Shown here in pieces: positions 46,790 through 57,862 of a stretch of DNA of 64,000 bases (positions are counted from its first letter, which is position 1; the number at the start of each line of letters is the position of its first letter). Source of the stretch: Corythucha ciliata (lineage: Eukaryota; Arthropoda; Insecta; Hemiptera; Tingidae); NCBI GenBank assembly GCA_038030265.1, contig CM075941.1:12710001-12774000 (forward strand), given 5' to 3'. Made by a program: the position numbers and the translations under genes. The notes under the pieces were generated by a model. The model searched no databases and had not been told where the DNA came from. It was given only the letters and a program-made list of their open reading frames with translations.

Positions 46790-49039
46790 TATATGTATCT
46801 ACAAAGCTAAAAATGTTCCTTCTGGATAGTTTGTGAAAAAATATGACTTTTGATTTAGAAGAGAGAATAAATGCTTTTTGCCAAGTAAACACAAAAGTCG
46901 CGTACACTGTGCAGGAAGTATGTGAAATGATTATTCCTAATGACTTTAAGTTTGTTTTCACTAAATATAAGAAGTATTCATAGGAATTTTGACCACTTTT
47001 GCTCTATTTTAGCTTTAATGCGTAGAAACCTAGACTTAATTATATTAGTAGAGGCTTGGCTTAAAGACAGGAAGATTTTTTGTGAATTAAATGGGTATAA
47101 GAGATTTGAGACAAAACATAATTTCAATCAAAATAGTGGGGTGGTAGTTTTTTGTAACACAAACCTACCTATTAAAGCAGTAGCAGAGCTCTTTTTAGAT
47201 GGATGCTCGCATGATTAAAAGTTCAGTTAATTATAGGGAAACGTTGTATTAATGTAATATGTATATATCGTTCACCGAGTCTTGAAGTACTGAATTCGAA
47301 CTTTTTACAACAGTTAGACGTGGAAATAAAGAACTGTAATGGGGAAGATGTGCTGTTGGTTGGGGATTTGAACATTGATATAATTAATTCCTCACATGTC
47401 GCTCAACTAGAATATCTGAAATTGCTTGGTGAATTGGGAATGACTTCGTTTGTGAACGTACCCACAAGAACTGAAGGGGATTCAAAAACGTGTATTGATC
47501 ACGTATTTTGTAATATTAGGGTCTATCATCTCTCAACTACGATTGGATTGTGATGAAAAAATTAAATTGCCGTATGAGATAACTAAGAATATTTTAAAAA
47601 TGAAAATTCTAAAACAAAAATTAGAAAACGAAAACTGGCAAGTAGTAACAAGTGAGGTTGATGTTAACTATGCAGCTGAAAAAATGGTAGAATTATTATG
47701 CAAATATACACACCAGTCCACTGTTACCATCACATTATCCAGGAACCAAATCAAGTTGAAACCTTGGATGACAAATGGTTTGTTGAAATCTATCAGAAAA
47801 AAGGAATCTTTACTTGCTAAGTGCCGGAAACAGCCATTTAATTCCAAGTTGACTAATTACTTTAAAAGGTATCAACAGAAATTGAAGACTTTAATCCAAA
47901 TTGTCAAACAGAAGTATTTTTCTTCCAAAATTGCTGACGCACAAGGTGATCCGACCAAGACTTGGCAGACTATACAAGAAATAATTGTAAAGGACAGGCA
48001 AAATAGCAAAAGTACTCCCTCGTCATTAATTTTGGACAATGTAGAAGTTAGACTAAATGAGAATCCATCTAAAATTGCTGATTATTTCAATGACCACTTT
48101 TCGTCAATAGGTGAAAAATTATATTCTAATCTAGGAAAAGAATGTGTTTTGTTGAATCAGGATGGCCAGGTAGGCACTGAGGGAGTCATTACCAGCTCTA
48201 CTGAATTATTTGAGTTTAAAAAAGTGAAAGTTGAAGAGTTAACGAGAATAATAGATAGTTTAAGGGGTGGTTCTGCTCCTGGAGAGGATGGAATTAGGGT
48301 AGCTCACTTGAAATTATTTAAAGCTCACATAATAAAACCATTATTGTACGTGTTGAACCTCAGTTTTAAAAAAGGGTTATTCCCAAATATTTTGAAACGT
48401 GCTATTGTTACACCAGTTTTTAAGGGGGGGGTGATTCGACCAATGTAGATAATTATAGACCTATATCTTTAGTTAGTAATATTTCAAAAATATTCGAAAA
48501 ATGTGTAAAAAGTAGGTTGATGACTTATCTCAAAGAAAATAGACTAATCTCAGAAACGCAGTTCGGCTTTGTAGAGGGTAGAGGCACTCAGGACGCTTTA
48601 AGATACTTAGTATCACAAGTAACTTCATCTTTGGACTGTGGTAATAAATGTATTGTGTTATACCTGGACCTTTCAAAAGCCTTTGATTCGATACCACATG
48701 CTAACTTAGTGGAAACTTTTAGTAGATATGGCATAAAAAATATGGCTCTTAAATGGCTAACAGACTACTTGAATTCGAGATCCCAGCGAGTGAAGATTTC
48801 GAATAATTTTAGCTCAGTAAGGTTTTTGAAGTTTGGTATTCCCCAAGGGACTGTTCTAGGCCCGATTTGCTTTTTGTTGTATATGAATGAAATTTCTTGT
48901 CTGAATATTTCAGGGGAATTGGTTTGTTATGCTGATGACACCGCAATTATCGTTGAAGAATGTAACTGGGAGAAAGTTTTTTAAAAAGCTGAATCAATTT
49001 TGAAAAAAGTGAAAGTGTGGTTGGGCATGAAAGGGCTTA

Positions 49040-49047
49040 CTCTCAAT
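49040..49047 (+). repeat. 8-bp target-site duplication, left
   Basis: CTCTCAAT, identical to 52177-52184. Removing one copy and the element restores the reading frame of the interrupted ORF2. Confidence 0.95.
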
Positions 49048-52000
49048 CAGGGGTGGGAAAAATACTTTAAAAATGTATTTTAAATACAAAGCCCAAAATA
49101 CTTTCAAAAATGTATTTTAAATACTGAAATACAAATACTTTTTGAATTGTATTTTGAATAAAATACAAATACAATTTAAAATACTTTTCAAAAATTCGAT
49201 TTCGACGGCAGATAGTGCGAAAAACACGAAAAATAAATAATTCAAAAATATCAGGTCCTTCAATAGACAAGTTGACAAAATGTAGCAGCGCGAAATGGCG
49301 ATGCGCAAAGAAAAGTAGGCAAGTTGTCACGAAGTATTTAGTACCGAACCGGCGAGCACTGGTGGATCGTGAGCTGAAAAGGAGGTGAGGTCACTGGTGG
49401 ACCTATTTCGGGGGCGCGGGGCGGAAATCTTCAAGAGGCCCCTAAAAGTCTCTAACTTTGCATAAAACCTCTATTGGTAACCTCTAAGGCCTTTTCCTAA
49501 TTTTAGCCATGGCCTTTTCCGTATATTGTAGGCAAATTACCGCTATTTCCACAGTCTATCCGCTAAACAGCGCTTATGCCAAGTTTAAACTGCGAATTTC
49601 TCCATTTTAGCAACGAATGAGTGCTTTTTGTCAACTTTAACAGCAAAGTAGCGCTTTTCGCCGCAAATTAGCAACTGATTAGCGGGGTAATACCCCCCCC
49701 CCCAGACATAAAGACCCCATAAAGACATAAATATGCGCTTTTCCCCAACTTTATCAGCAAAGTAGATTTGGTATCCTGTGAATCAGCGATGTTTCTTTAA
49801 CTTTCCTCGAGTTGGCGTTTTCCACAATTTCAGCTGCAAATTAGCGATTTTTTCTAACGGTTTACTCAGTATGAGCTGAAAATTACTCAATGTTAGCCGT
49901 AAAATTCTCGAAATGTTTACCACAAATTAGCATTTTTTGTTCACCGTAACCATACACTGCGGAATAGCGATTTCGTCTCAGTTTTAGCCGCGAATTTGCG
50001 AGTTTTTCACTCATAGCCATAAATTAGCGCTTTTTCTCAATTTTAGCCTGAAAGTCTCCCGAGGAAGCCGGGAATTAACGTATTTCTAATTTTTGACGCA
50101 AATTTAAATTTGTCTCAATTTTAGCCGTAAATTAGCGGTTTTTCTTAATTTTAGCAGTGCAGTAGCTATTTCTAGGCCGTTTATTAGCGAATTTTGTTCA
50201 TTTTAGCCACGAATTGGCGTTTTTCCATATTTTTACTGCAAATCGGCAATTTTGACAGTGAATTAGCACTTTTTGTTTCAATTTAGGCTGAAAATTAACT
50301 TTTCTCTTTATTCTAGCCAGAATAATTACTGATTTTCTCTATATTAGCCGCAAATTGGCGGGTTCTTTTACATTCTGGCACCGCATTAGTAATTTTTTTC
50401 AATTTTAAATAGGGCTTCATCTCAGTTCTAGCCGTGAATCAGTGTTTTTTCTTTTACTTATAACCATGAATTTGCCGTTTACCTCAATTTTAGCCTCAAA
50501 GTTGTTGTCAGAAGGCGGAATTAGAAATTCCAACACACTTTATCCGCGATTATTTTCCTCAATTTTAGCCGTAAATTCGCGTTTTTTTCAACTTTAGCTG
50601 CTTTGAAGCGTTTCTATAATCTGTGAATTCGCGAATTAGCTTAATTTTTTAGCCACGAATTCGTGATTTCCTCAAATTTTAGCCGGTAATAACACTTTTT
50701 CCCAATTTGAGCTGAAAACGAGAGCTTTTATTTATTTATGACAGGCTAATTATAGTGAAATTTTCAATATTAGCTTTTTTTTGTTTTTTTTTTATACTTC
50801 AGTCCCACGTTGGCGTTTTTCCTCATATTTTTGCTATGGATTAGCGTTTATTCTTTAGTTTTAGCCTCAAACAGAAGCTACGCATTTGCGTTTTATCAAT
50901 TTTTCAAGGTTTAGTGACTTTGTGGGTCGCGCTCTTTTCGGTATACAAAATAACGGCCAACGAAAAATTTAGAGATCTTTTTTATAACGACAATGACAAA
51001 TTTGGAAAATACGAACTCGCGATCAAACTGACTAATGTTGTTTTTTTGACATAATACATATTTGTTATTTTTGAAAATAAAAATTGAGGTTTGTTAGCTC
51101 TTGGCGCGCTACAACTTTAACCAATTTTGGCCACGGGTTAGCGCTTTTAATCAATTTTAGCAGTGCAGTAGGGATTCTTTCGTTTGTTTGGCGATTTTTC
51201 TCCATTTTAGCCACGATTTGGCGTTTTCCTCATTTTCAGCTGCAGTTTAGCCATTTTTTAGCAGCCAATTAGCACTTTTTTCTCAGTTTGAGTTGAAAAT
51301 TAGTGTTTTTCTTAAAGTTGGCCCCGCTAATTAATATTTTTGTCGATTCTAGCCGCGTAGTTTTTTTAGGTTTTAGCCCGCGTGAGCAATTTTTTTCTAC
51401 GGATTAGCGCTGTTTCTCAGTTTGAGCCTCCATTCTTTCAGAATCTATACAGATTTTCGTTTTCTCAATTTCAGCCGCGAATTATTGATTTTTCTTCATT
51501 TCAGCTGTGAAATAGCGTTTTCTGATAATTTTGCAGCGAATTAGCACATTATCTATTCTCTTTTTCTTTTTTTTTATTAATAGGCGATTTTTCGTCATTT
51601 GAGTTGTGAATTTGCCATTTTGGTCCAGTTTAAACTCGAATTAGCTTTGTTTTTCGCAATAATTGCCACGAGTTTTGTTTACTTGTACATCTTTGTGTAC
51701 TTGTAGGCTAGGGCTCTGTATGATCCATTTTTGTGCAAAGTTTCCATCCGCTAGCATCATTTTTGCGGCAGTTGTGCTAACAAGGAATTCGGAACTTCCA
51801 CCTCCCACCATGACTACCCTTCCCTCTCCACTTTTTCGAAAAATGAAAACGTCAATCGAAGGCTGTTATTACACCGGGTTTTTGTGCCAAATATGGTGTC
51901 ACTAAGTTAGGTTATACTGGTGAATGGTGGCGAAGAAGTGGAAACTAAAGAACGCTGATATTAAAAGTATTTTTATTTGTATTTTCGTTAAGTGTGAAAT

Positions 52001-52176
52001 ACAAAATACTTTTGAAAATGTATTTCAAATACAAAGCCCAAAATACTTTCAAAAATGTATTTTAAATACAGAAATACAAATACTTTTCCAAAAGTATTTA
52101 AATACAATTACAAAATACGTATTTTGTATTTAAAATACAAAGTATTTTAAATACTCAAGTATCTTGCCCACCCCTG
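49048..52176. mobile_element. hAT-like non-autonomous element (3.1 kb) carrying a minisatellite array
   Basis: It begins CAGGGGTGGGAAAAATACTT and ends with the complement of CAGGGGTGGGCAAGATACTT, the standard hAT terminus, with a perfect 8-bp duplication CTCTCAAT. The inverted ends extend about 200 bases and consist of repeated AAATACTTT/AAATGTATTT motifs, likely subterminal transposase-binding repeats. No transposase is encoded. The interior 49490-51660 is a family A array. Confidence 0.9.
49490..51660 (-). repeat. Family A minisatellite, reverse, inside the hAT-like element
   Basis: About seventy degenerate units of the form CTCAATTTTAGCCGCGAATT followed by AGCGCTTTTT. This is the longest family A array here, and both its flanks lie inside the transposon termini. 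Confidence 0.8.
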
Positions 52177-52184
52177 CTCTCAAT
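52177..52184 (+). repeat. 8-bp target-site duplication, right
   Basis: CTCTCAAT, partner of 49040-49047. Confidence 0.95.
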
Positions 52185-52408
52185 GTAAATAAAATAACTT
52201 TTTCAACTTACTCATTGACTCCATCAGGCCAACCTGAAGATAATTGCTTATACTTACATGTTAGTGGCTGTCCAGGCACTGAACAAATTTGTATGGTTAC
52301 TTGTAAAAAAATTGAAAGAGTAAGTGTTGTCAAGTATCTGGGAATTTATATCGACAAATACTTTAGGTGGGATAAACAAATTGAAAATTTGACCAGTCGT
52401 GCCAGGAA

Positions 52409-52420
52409 ACTTATTTATGT
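52409..52420 (+). repeat. 12-bp target-site duplication of the Penelope-like element, left
   Basis: ACTTATTTATGT, repeated at 53965-53976; the ORF2 reading continues across it. Confidence 0.9.
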
Positions 52421-53964
52421 AAAGTAATTAAAGATTATTTGAGTACAAACATTCAAGTTTTATTAATGGCCGACTAGTTTCGGAGTAGACTGCACTCCAT
52501 TTTCGAGGCCGAAACAACTAAAAGGAGACATCACAACAATCAACAAGAATTCTCAACAATTATTAAAAATCTAGCTTAACGTTTACTCACATCTCTTTGA
52601 CAAACGTCTCACGCAAAATTCCCAAAAATCCCGGCGACGGATGTACAAGGAAACTTGTTTCTGTACTAAATGATTTAAACCCTTTTATCTTTCAAGACAG
52701 AGAGCCACACCCCCTCAACCCACTCCCATATCTGCTTTTTCCACCACTTCTCTTATACATTGCCAAAACGTTCTTATACGGTTCTACTCCAACACTATCC
52801 ACCTGAAAATTGACAGTTTTTTCCCCCAAATTTATATGTAATTTTTCCAAGACTTTTAATTTTTCGCAGTTGTTCTCCCGATCCAATATACTAACGTCTT
52901 TAAAATTAAAAATATGCCCCGTTTTATTATGATGTTCACTAAGCCCAGTATTATTTTTTCTATTTTTAGTATCACAAACGTGTTGAGCTATTCTATTTTT
53001 TAACTTTTGCGTAGTCATCCCTATGTAGCAACCTTCACACCCCCCACAATTAATTTTATATACCACATTATTCTTTTGAGTAATATTATCTTTGTCTTTA
53101 AAAGCTGGAAAAATAGTCTTAAGTGAGTTATTCAACTTGAAAGCTATATCTATATTATTGACTGAACAAAATTCTTTTAATAAGTTTTTAATCGTATACG
53201 AAATACCCTCTATAAACGTAATACCCATTTTACATCTTAAATTTGTATTCATAACCTCACTTTCAATATTATTAACCGACTTTAATTTGTTAATTTCATT
53301 TTTAACAAGCTTTTTCACTAGTCCCGGAGGGTAATCGTTCTTTATAAACATATTTTCCACCTTTTTTATGTTATCTTGATGATAACAATCTTCACTTAAC
53401 AATAACATTTTTCTTGTTTGGTTCTTAACAATATTAACTTTCATGTGGTACGGGTGGTTCGAGTAATAATTCAATATTCTGTTTGATGCAGTTTCTTTTT
53501 TGTACCAATTCGTTTTAATCTCACCATTTTCTAATCTAGTGAGCGTCATATCTAAAAAATTTAATTCATTGTTAATTTCACGTTCAGCCGTAAATTTAAT
53601 ATTAGGGTGAGCACAATTCAACTCGTTAATTAAGGGTATTATATGTTCTTTTTTAACGCAAGCTATGGAATCGTCAACATAAATTTTTAAAAAATCAACT
53701 TTTAACTTACTTTTCAGTAAAACGTCATTAATAAGCTTATCTACGTAAATACCAGCTAAAAGAGGCGATAGACAGCCTCCCATGCTTAAACCATTTTTTT
53801 GTTCATATATAGTTCCATTAAAAATAAAATAATTATTAAAAACACAGAAACGTAGTATATTAAAAAATAACTCTTTTGGAATTTTAGTATGCTGTTTTAT
53901 GATTGACCATTTTGACTCGATGTATGCTAAAACCTCCGTTACCGGAATGCTAGGGCTCGTATTT
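52421..53964 (-). mobile_element. Penelope-like element, 5'-truncated, minus strand
   Basis: Flanked by the 12-bp duplication and inserted in the CR1-like ORF2. The 3' region (52440-52600) contains TTTCGGAGTAGACTGCACTC and GAGGCCGAAAC text, the stem-rich sequence typical of Penelope LTR-like segments. The coding part lacks the N-terminal RT motifs. Confidence 0.85.
52692..53955 (-). pseudogene. Penelope-like reverse transcriptase with GIY-YIG endonuclease, N-terminally truncated
   Basis: The frame is open from about 53955 (VTEVLAYIESKW) although its first ATG is at 53783. RT motifs present are NGLSMGGCLSPLLAGIYVD and the catalytic YVDD (about 53670), followed by thumb sequence (NELNFLDMTLTRLENGEIKT, NWYKKETASNRILNYYSNHP). 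The C-terminal third is a GIY-YIG nuclease: NNVVYKINCGGCEGCYIGMT, LKNRIAQHV, LSEHHNKTGHIFNF. RT plus GIY-YIG is diagnostic of Penelope-like elements, which prime from nicked ends. The remaining 1.2 kb is uninterrupted, so the insertion is younger than the broken element it lies in. Confidence 0.85.
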
Positions 53965-53976
53965 ACTTATTTATGT
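53965..53976 (+). repeat. 12-bp target-site duplication of the Penelope-like element, right
   Basis: ACTTATTTATGT, partner of 52409-52420. Confidence 0.9.
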
Positions 53977-54768
53977 GTTTTCTAGAATTTGGAATAGTTT
54001 ATCGAGGACTTGGTTAAGGAATGCATATTTTGCTTTGTGTCAGGCATTGCTTCAGTACGGTATTATTGCTTGGGGTGCAGCTGGAAAAACATTACTTTTA
54101 CCTTTATATAAAGTGCAAAAGGCAATATTACGGGTGATTTTTAGAAAAACATTTTTGGCCCCAAGTTAACCCCTATTTAGGGAGTTGAAAGTTTGCAGTA
54201 TATTTCAGCTGTTTGTGAAGGTAGCAATTGTCTGTCTAGTGAAAGAAAGACGAGTTACTACATTTGGGCACTCATTTGAAACTAGATCGAAGGAGAATTT
54301 GCTCATTCCATACCCTTCCTATGTCACCTCACTAGCCCAAAAACAATGGTTCTACATTGGTGTACAATATTTCAATTGTTTCCCCTAACTATAAAAACTA
54401 AATGGGAGTTGCAGTGTTTCAAAAGGATTTTGAACATTTTTTTGTGTGACAATTATATTTTTGTAAAAAAGTAGTAATTTGATAGCTTAATTTTGTTACC
54501 ACTTTTTGTTAGTTTTCGATTCTTTAATGAAGATATATTCCTAATGGTACTTTTTATATTTCTTATATTTGTTGTATTGCTCCTGGTTCTGTTTAATGGT
54601 TCTTTTGTCAGCATAAAAGTACAGCTTATTCTTTTTAACCTACTAGCTTATTTTTCTTTCAGATAAGAGACTCCTTCCCTCATGCGCGGGTTTTTTTCCC
54701 ATTTGAGGGAGGACATTTTTATTATGTATACGAAATAGTATTTTTTATCATTGGAACATATGAGCTCA

Positions 54769-54907
54769 GGGGGCCTATTCTCTAACAACAAGCAATATTT
54801 TTTTCGCCAGCCATGTGTCTATTTCATTCATTTGTTTGAAGAAAATTAATGAAATAAACATATGACTGCGAAAAAGCTATTGCTTCGAAGTTAGAGAATA
54901 GGCCCCC
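54769..54907. mobile_element. 139-bp MITE
   Basis: GGGGGCCTATTCTCTAAC at the left end pairs with GTTAGAGAATAGGCCCCC at the right, and AAGCAATA/TATTGCTT extends the arms. No coding content. The superfamily is uncertain. Confidence 0.85.
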
Positions 54908-54964
54908 AGGAATCAATCGACTATGAAGGGCAAAACAAAAACGACACTTTTATCGAGTTACGAC

Positions 54965-54997
54965 GTTTCGACGGTGGAATTTCCCCGTCCTCATCAG
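54965..54997 (-). ncRNA. Hammerhead-ribozyme-like core (Penelope-type LTR remnant)
   Basis: On the minus strand CTGATGA (54997-54991) is followed by a stem GACGG/CCGTC closed by a 10-base loop and then GAAAC (54969-54965): the conserved hammerhead core with a perfect stem II. Stems I and III and a GUH cleavage site were not established. Penelope-like elements carry such motifs in their LTR-like ends, so this is probably a relic, although no Penelope coding sequence adjoins. Confidence 0.45.
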
Positions 54998-55237
54998 GAA
55001 TCAAAACATGTATTTTCTATATTCGATCCACATAGTCCGTGTCAGCATCAATCCACATTTACGTGCCACCCTAGTAACATTAACAAATTCATCCAAATTA
55101 TACAGGAACTTGTTATATATATTTTATAGCTGCTATTGGTAACTGCTAGTTGTACACTCCGTCCAGAACTCATCAATTTTTTTTCAAAATAAAAATAAAT
55201 TAATGTATATAAAACAATCTATCGACTAGCCAAATGA

Positions 55238-55484
55238 CTATAGTCGGGTCGGTGAAAGAATGTGCATGAAATCACCCTCTCTCCTTTCCCTAAACCCATA
55301 TGACTTACGGCTACCACACCATCACCTGAGAGGAGCCTCTCCTATTTTATCGGTAAAACTCTCTGTTATTGGTTGCAGTAGTTTGATAATAAGAGGAGAA
55401 ATAGAGAACCACGTTAAGAGAGGGAAAAAGCGGGCTTATGGCCTCCCACCACTCATGCACATTCTTTCGCCGATCCGACTATAG
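55238..55484. mobile_element. 247-bp MITE with CTATAGTCGG ends
   Basis: CTATAGTCGGGTCGGTGAAA (left) and the complement of the right end CCGATCCGACTATAG match over about 32 bases. The body equals 33061-33291 in inverse orientation, so this is the complete short form of the element fused into the 33-kb region. Confidence 0.85.
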
Positions 55485-55599
55485 AAGAAATAACAATAAA
55501 CGTGTTTATTAGTTGTCAATAACGACCCACATGAATTCTGATATAAGTTTTTACATTGTAATCGTGATTAGTTGTTGATCTTGGTTTAAAAAGTTGGTG

Positions 55600-56230
55600 A
55601 AATCGGGCCTAAAACAACATATTTGATCTCTGATTTCGCTCACAAAAAAAACTAACTTGGCGGAATTAACTCGCCAAAAACACATCCTATCTGACTTAGT
55701 AAAAAATAAAAAATGTTTCGCGGGCTAGACGCGTCAAAAAAAATGTCGCTGATTTCACACACTTGAAAAAATCATTGTCACGGGTCCGGTTTTACTAAAA
55801 ACCCAATCTCGCGGGTTTTTGTCATTGAAAACCCAATTTCTCGGATTTTGTACACTAAAAAACTATTTTCGCAGGTCTGACTCTAAAAATACACAATTTT
55901 GCGAATTTTTCTCGGCAAAAATTCAACAAGTTGTTTCTTAGACCTCTCACACTAAAACACCTATTTCATAGGAATTTCGTTGCTTGAAACCCCAATTTCA
56001 CGGGATTGGATTGGTAGATGAAAAATACCACTTTCGCACCACGACCAATTTTCGCACTTGTGTCACACTGAAAATTTAATTATTTTTCAATTTTTGTTCG
56101 CTAAAAAACAAATTTCGCGGATTCCGCTCACTTGAAAAACATATTAGCGAACCTGGCTCACTAAAACGCGGCAATATCGCAGGTTTTACTCGTCGAAGAA
56201 CCATTTTCGCGGGTCTGGCTCTGGATCAGT
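55600..56230 (+). repeat. Family E ~31-bp minisatellite
   Basis: Degenerate units like CACTAAAAACCCAATTTCGC followed by GGGTCTGGCT, about twenty copies. The same family occurs at 60920-61520. Confidence 0.7.
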
Positions 56231-57767
56231 GAATTCCTAGCTACGTGGGTTTCGGCTACGCTATAATTATTGCTGGAAATTAAACTTCTCGAGGTAAGTC
56301 TCATTGAAATGATCCGTTTCACTGATTTCTGTCTGGTTTCTGGTTGATTGTGGAGGTGGGGGGTGAATTTGAAACGTCTCTAGCTCTATTCGCCAGGAAA
56401 TTGCCGTTAGCGTGAGGGGGGGGGGATGCAAGCCCCTTCTGTCCCAGACATCATCCTAGGAACTTTCCAGACAACATCATCCGAGGAACTTTCCAGACAA
56501 TCTGCCTTTTCCCAAGATCAAGAGGTTTACTATGCGCTTATTGATGGACTGTAAGTTGACAGTTTACAGGCTTGTGACGAACTGTTAGTCACTATACTAC
56601 ACTGGAAGGATGCAGTTTGAGGGGCTTAAATTACCGAGCCTAGGGGCCACCCAGAGGGGACCGAAATTTCATTTTTAAGTCCGGTAGTTTCACTTTTTGA
56701 AAAACATTGTCAGTTTTTGGACAGAATATACAGAATATAAGGCTACAACGACCGTTTCCCAGCATCTAACTGTTAGTTTTTGACGGGTAACGACCCCTTA
56801 TTGTGCAAATTCAGTTAATGGTTGTGACAATTTCCATTCCAATAATTCCAGTATTTTCCCAGTGAACGACGTGTGGTGGTTGGTTGAAGGAAGTTGTTGA
56901 TTCACAATTTGTGACAAATCACTCTCTCAAATGGTCGGTGGGGGAGTGAAGGGGAAGCTTCTCTGTAACTGACGTAAACCAATCTTGGAGTATTCACGTG
57001 TAAACAGATTAGACGTGAATTTCTCCGCGTCGCGTTTCCGAATCGATCTCCTCATCACCAACCCCTTCGAACACTTTAACATCGGTTGACATTGAAAATC
57101 CTACGAGAGATGGGCGTGTACGTGAATCTTTTGAATGATGAAACGACCGGTTTACTAAACCATAAACACTAGGTACCGGGCGCTTTAAACTAGCTCTTTT
57201 AATCGAGTTAATTAATTTTGTTGCCTTTTGAATTATACACTCCGACTATAAAAGGAGCCCAAAGTCTTTCAAAGAATGATCGTTGGGCGACGGGTGGGCT
57301 CGGTTAAATCGCTTTTTCTCTCCAAGTCCATTAAATTTCTCGAGGTTATTTAAACCCCCCCACCCACCCACCCTAACCAGAAATTCAGCTTAAGTGAATT
57401 AATGTTCTAGACGACGACGGTGAAGAGATGATGGGCCTCATAGTGGGTGCATAGTGGGGAGGGGGTAAATCTCTCTCATTTTCATTGCCTATAGTTGTTA
57501 AAACTTCAAAAATGGGTGAAATCGATGAGCGCTTGCACCTCAGAAACGTATTGCCAAATTCCAGACTGTCAATTATTATCTAAAAAAAAATCGAACTATT
57601 TTTGTTTGGTAGGAAGCGCTAGATCCCTAGCTCCTAACTATGTACTTGCTCGACCCATACACCATCGTCAATCTCACTCAGTCGCTTTTTAAAGGGACAA
57701 ACTTATCGGGTTTCTTTCCATTCCCATTCTAGAGATTCATCTTCATTCCTTTTTTTTTATTATGCAG
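56231..57767. other. Non-coding; tail shared with 61560-61740, then unique
   Basis: 56660-56830 (GTCAGTTTTTGGACAGAATA, CGACCGTTTCCCAGCATCTA, TTTTTGACGGGTAACGACCC) is a diverged copy of 61620-61710. After about 56870 the sequence looks unique, with C and G runs and no supported gene. Confidence 0.4.
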
Positions 57768-57862
57768 AAAAGAGAGACAAACTTTATCTTGCCCTCTCCC
57801 CGCCCCCATCCACTATTATCCAGGCACTGCTTGAAAAAGTCATTTCTCGTTTAGGGCATCAG
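57768..57862 (+). CDS. Possible internal host exon
   Basis: TTTTTTTTATTATGCAG precedes and CAG/GTAAAA follows this 95-bp block. One frame is open across it and reads KRDKLYLALSPPPSTIIQAL then LEKVISRLGHQ; the other two contain stops. Good splice-like borders support it, but the protein is not recognised. Confidence 0.25.

Larger units (their letters stand above)
46940..54388 (+). pseudogene. ORF2 (endonuclease-reverse transcriptase) of the CR1-like element, in pieces
   Basis: Endonuclease: LSLFSLNIRSIHRNFDHF (46945), LLVGDLNIDI (47355) and CIDHVF (47495), with stops and a frameshift between them. Linker and RT: 47560-48440 to FKGG, where a G run shifts the frame, then NYRPISLVSNISKIFEK (48450), QFGFVEGRGTQDAL, LYLDLSKAFDSIPHANL, GIPQGTVLGPICFLLYMNEI and the catalytic YADD (about 48932). 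A stop lies at 48982. After the hAT-like insertion the frame resumes at 52185 (VKYLGIYIDKYFRWDKQIEN). After the Penelope insertion it resumes at 53977 (FSRIWNSLSRTWLRNAYF, ALLQYGIIAWG) and decays to 54388. The enzyme would nick and reverse-transcribe at the target; this copy is dead. Confidence 0.8.
45470..54760 (+). mobile_element. CR1-like non-LTR retrotransposon, split by two insertions
   Basis: ORF1 (PHD-type zinc finger, coiled coil, FP-like domain) and ORF2 (APE endonuclease and RT) run on the plus strand. The RT frame is cut at 49047 by a hAT-like element and at 52420 by a Penelope-like element, and resumes after each with precise target duplications. The 3' end near 54660-54760 holds a TCCCTC...GAGGGA stem. 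The 5' boundary near 45470 is a guess. Domain order suggests the CR1/Kiri group. Confidence 0.7.
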
